The position numbers were made by a program, and so were the translations under genes. A stretch of 6,709 bases of DNA from Bacteroidota bacterium. GTDB lineage: Bacteria > Bacteroidota > Bacteroidia > Bacteroidales > Paludibacteraceae. The stretch is taken from NCBI GenBank assembly GCA_022709605.1, contig JAKLIM010000209.1:1-6709 (forward strand), given 5' to 3'. The notes under the pieces were generated by a model that saw only the letters and a list, made by a program, of their open reading frames with translations, had not been told where the DNA came from and ran no database searches. Shown piece after piece: positions 6,173-6,709 of the stretch; positions within the stretch are counted from its first letter, which is position 1, and every line of letters starts with the position of its first letter.

Positions 6173-6212
6173 AAAATAATGCCGAAACTCTTTAAAAATC
6201 AGAGTTTCGGCA
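6173..6212 (-). terminator. Intrinsic terminator of the MCE gene
   Basis: TGCCGAAACTCT (6180-6191) pairs perfectly with AGAGTTTCGGCA (6201-6212) around a 9-nt loop. On the minus strand the stem is followed by TTATTTTCC. It lies 66 bp past the stop codon of the MCE/MlaD-like gene. It is the only GC-containing stem in the region. Confidence 0.75.
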
Positions 6213-6278
6213 ACTATTAAATTTCTTAAAATTAATTTTTTATGTAGTTTGTTATTTAAAAAATTTCTAAATAAAAAA

Positions 6279-6709
6279 TCACTTGGTTTTTCTACCTATC
6301 AATGAAAAACTAACATATCTGGCCGGGTTCTTTTTAAGATCAATGAGCAGATTATCAGCGCTTGATGCAGTATTCGCCAGGTTTATATACAAACTTTTAT
6401 CATTCAGCAACGAACCGATTGTTCCTTCGGAAGTATTGATCTTATCAGTAATCAAACTCAAATTATTGATGGTGTGATTTATACTTGCAAAAGTGGCGGC
6501 AAAATCAATTTTTTTAAGATTTCCGGATATCTGGCGAAAGTCCGAAGTTAATAAATTTACATCGCCCAGAATCTTCGGGAAATCGTTATTCATTAAACTT
6601 TTTAACTGTGTAGAAGTAAGAGCCAGTTCTGAGGTAGTTTTTTCAATCGAAACCAAACTATTATTCAGTTCTTTACTCTCAACCAACACCCTAACTGCAC
6701 GCAACAAAG
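6279..6709 (-). CDS. MCE/MlaD family lipid-transport protein (C-terminal part, runs off right edge)
   Basis: About 143 codons are visible, ending at TGA 6279-6281. The frame is open to the right edge. A TTG at 6707 could be read as a start, but it is almost certainly internal. The visible part is a long amphipathic helix with heptad character (ELNNSLVSIEKTTSELALTS and onward). It is followed by GTIGSLLNDKSLYINLANTA and a closing DLKKNPARYVSFSLIGRK. This pattern (TxGxLLND.xLY..L... then LLxDLKxNPxRYV.FSxxGRK) is typical of the C-termini of Bacteroidota MCE proteins. The membrane anchor and MCE domain would be N-terminal, outside the window. The family forms hexameric rings or tubes that carry phospholipids across the periplasm, working with an ABC transporter (MlaE/MlaF type). 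Those partners are not in view. Confidence 0.85.
   Translation of the reverse strand, partial: LLRAVRVLVESKELNNSLVSIEKTTSELALTSTQLKSLMNNDFPKILGDVNLLTSDFRQISGNLKKIDFAATFASINHTINNLSLITDKINTSEGTIGSLLNDKSLYINLANTASSADNLLIDLKKNPARYVSFSLIGRKTK

Larger units (their letters stand above)
5869..6278. other. 410-bp AT-rich gene-free region upstream of dnaA
   Basis: No coding frame or RNA gene is recognised on either strand. The left end holds the dnaA promoter and the right end holds the hairpin that should terminate the MCE gene. The middle is extremely AT-rich, with phased homopolymer runs: nine A at 6007-6015 and eight T at 6021-6028 and 6035-6042. Such runs bend and melt easily. It also has an 8-bp hairpin (5995-6002 with 6012-6019). 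The position and composition would suit a replication origin. However, I found no cluster of DnaA boxes (TTATNCACA or close variants), so I do not call it oriC. Confidence 0.5.

Noticed and set aside
5869..6278. Calling oriC upstream of dnaA
   Set aside because: AT-richness alone is weak evidence. The nearest DnaA-box matches (for example around 5911-5920) have two or more mismatches and do not cluster.
6283..6477. Plus-strand open frame inside the MCE gene
   Set aside because: It is antisense to the conserved MCE C-terminus, with no independent support.
6279..6707. TTG at 6707 as the start of the right-edge gene
   Set aside because: The product would be the C-terminal third of an MCE protein without its membrane anchor or MCE domain. 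The frame is open past the edge, so this is an internal Leu codon.

Overview
This window looks like chromosomal housekeeping DNA from a member of the Bacteroidota, probably Bacteroidia. The evidence is AT-rich sequence, A-rich start regions without Shine-Dalgarno motifs, promoter-like elements of the Bacteroidetes type (TTG, about 19 nt, TAnnTTTG), and proteins that read like Bacteroidia versions of MltG, MurB, MiaA and DnaA. A finer placement, such as Marinilabiliales, would only be a guess.

Layout, left to right. At the left edge are the first 18 codons of a minus-strand gene (1-54) that leaves the window. Upstream of it are a consensus -7 box (83-90) and a perfect 19-bp inverted repeat (94-140). 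Next comes a minus-strand tRNA-Ser(GCU) (247-333) with its own terminator (173-210) and a textbook promoter (354-383). That promoter is interleaved with an equally good rightward promoter (345-374) that may serve mltG (622-1680, plus strand). MltG converges on a minus-strand pair transcribed miaA (2747-3649) then murB (1703-2716), 30 bp apart. Upstream of miaA, after a 17-bp hairpin, is a gene of the plasmid pRiA4b ORF-3-like family with a very acidic tail (3760-4317). Upstream of that, behind a strong terminator, is dnaA (4474-5868). A 410-bp AT-rich gene-free stretch follows. The window ends inside the C-terminal part of an MCE/MlaD-like lipid-transport protein (6279 to the right edge).

How the genes relate: MurB makes the UDP-MurNAc precursor of peptidoglycan, and MltG cuts nascent glycan strands at the inner membrane. 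DnaA starts chromosome replication, and MiaA modifies A37 of tRNAs that read UNN codons. The MCE protein probably moves phospholipids between the two membranes. This is a core-gene neighbourhood, with no sign of insertion sequences, prophage, CRISPR or a recognisable new multi-gene system. The points worth a second look are regulatory: the palindrome in front of the left-edge gene, the interleaved tRNA/mltG promoters, and the dnaA upstream region.
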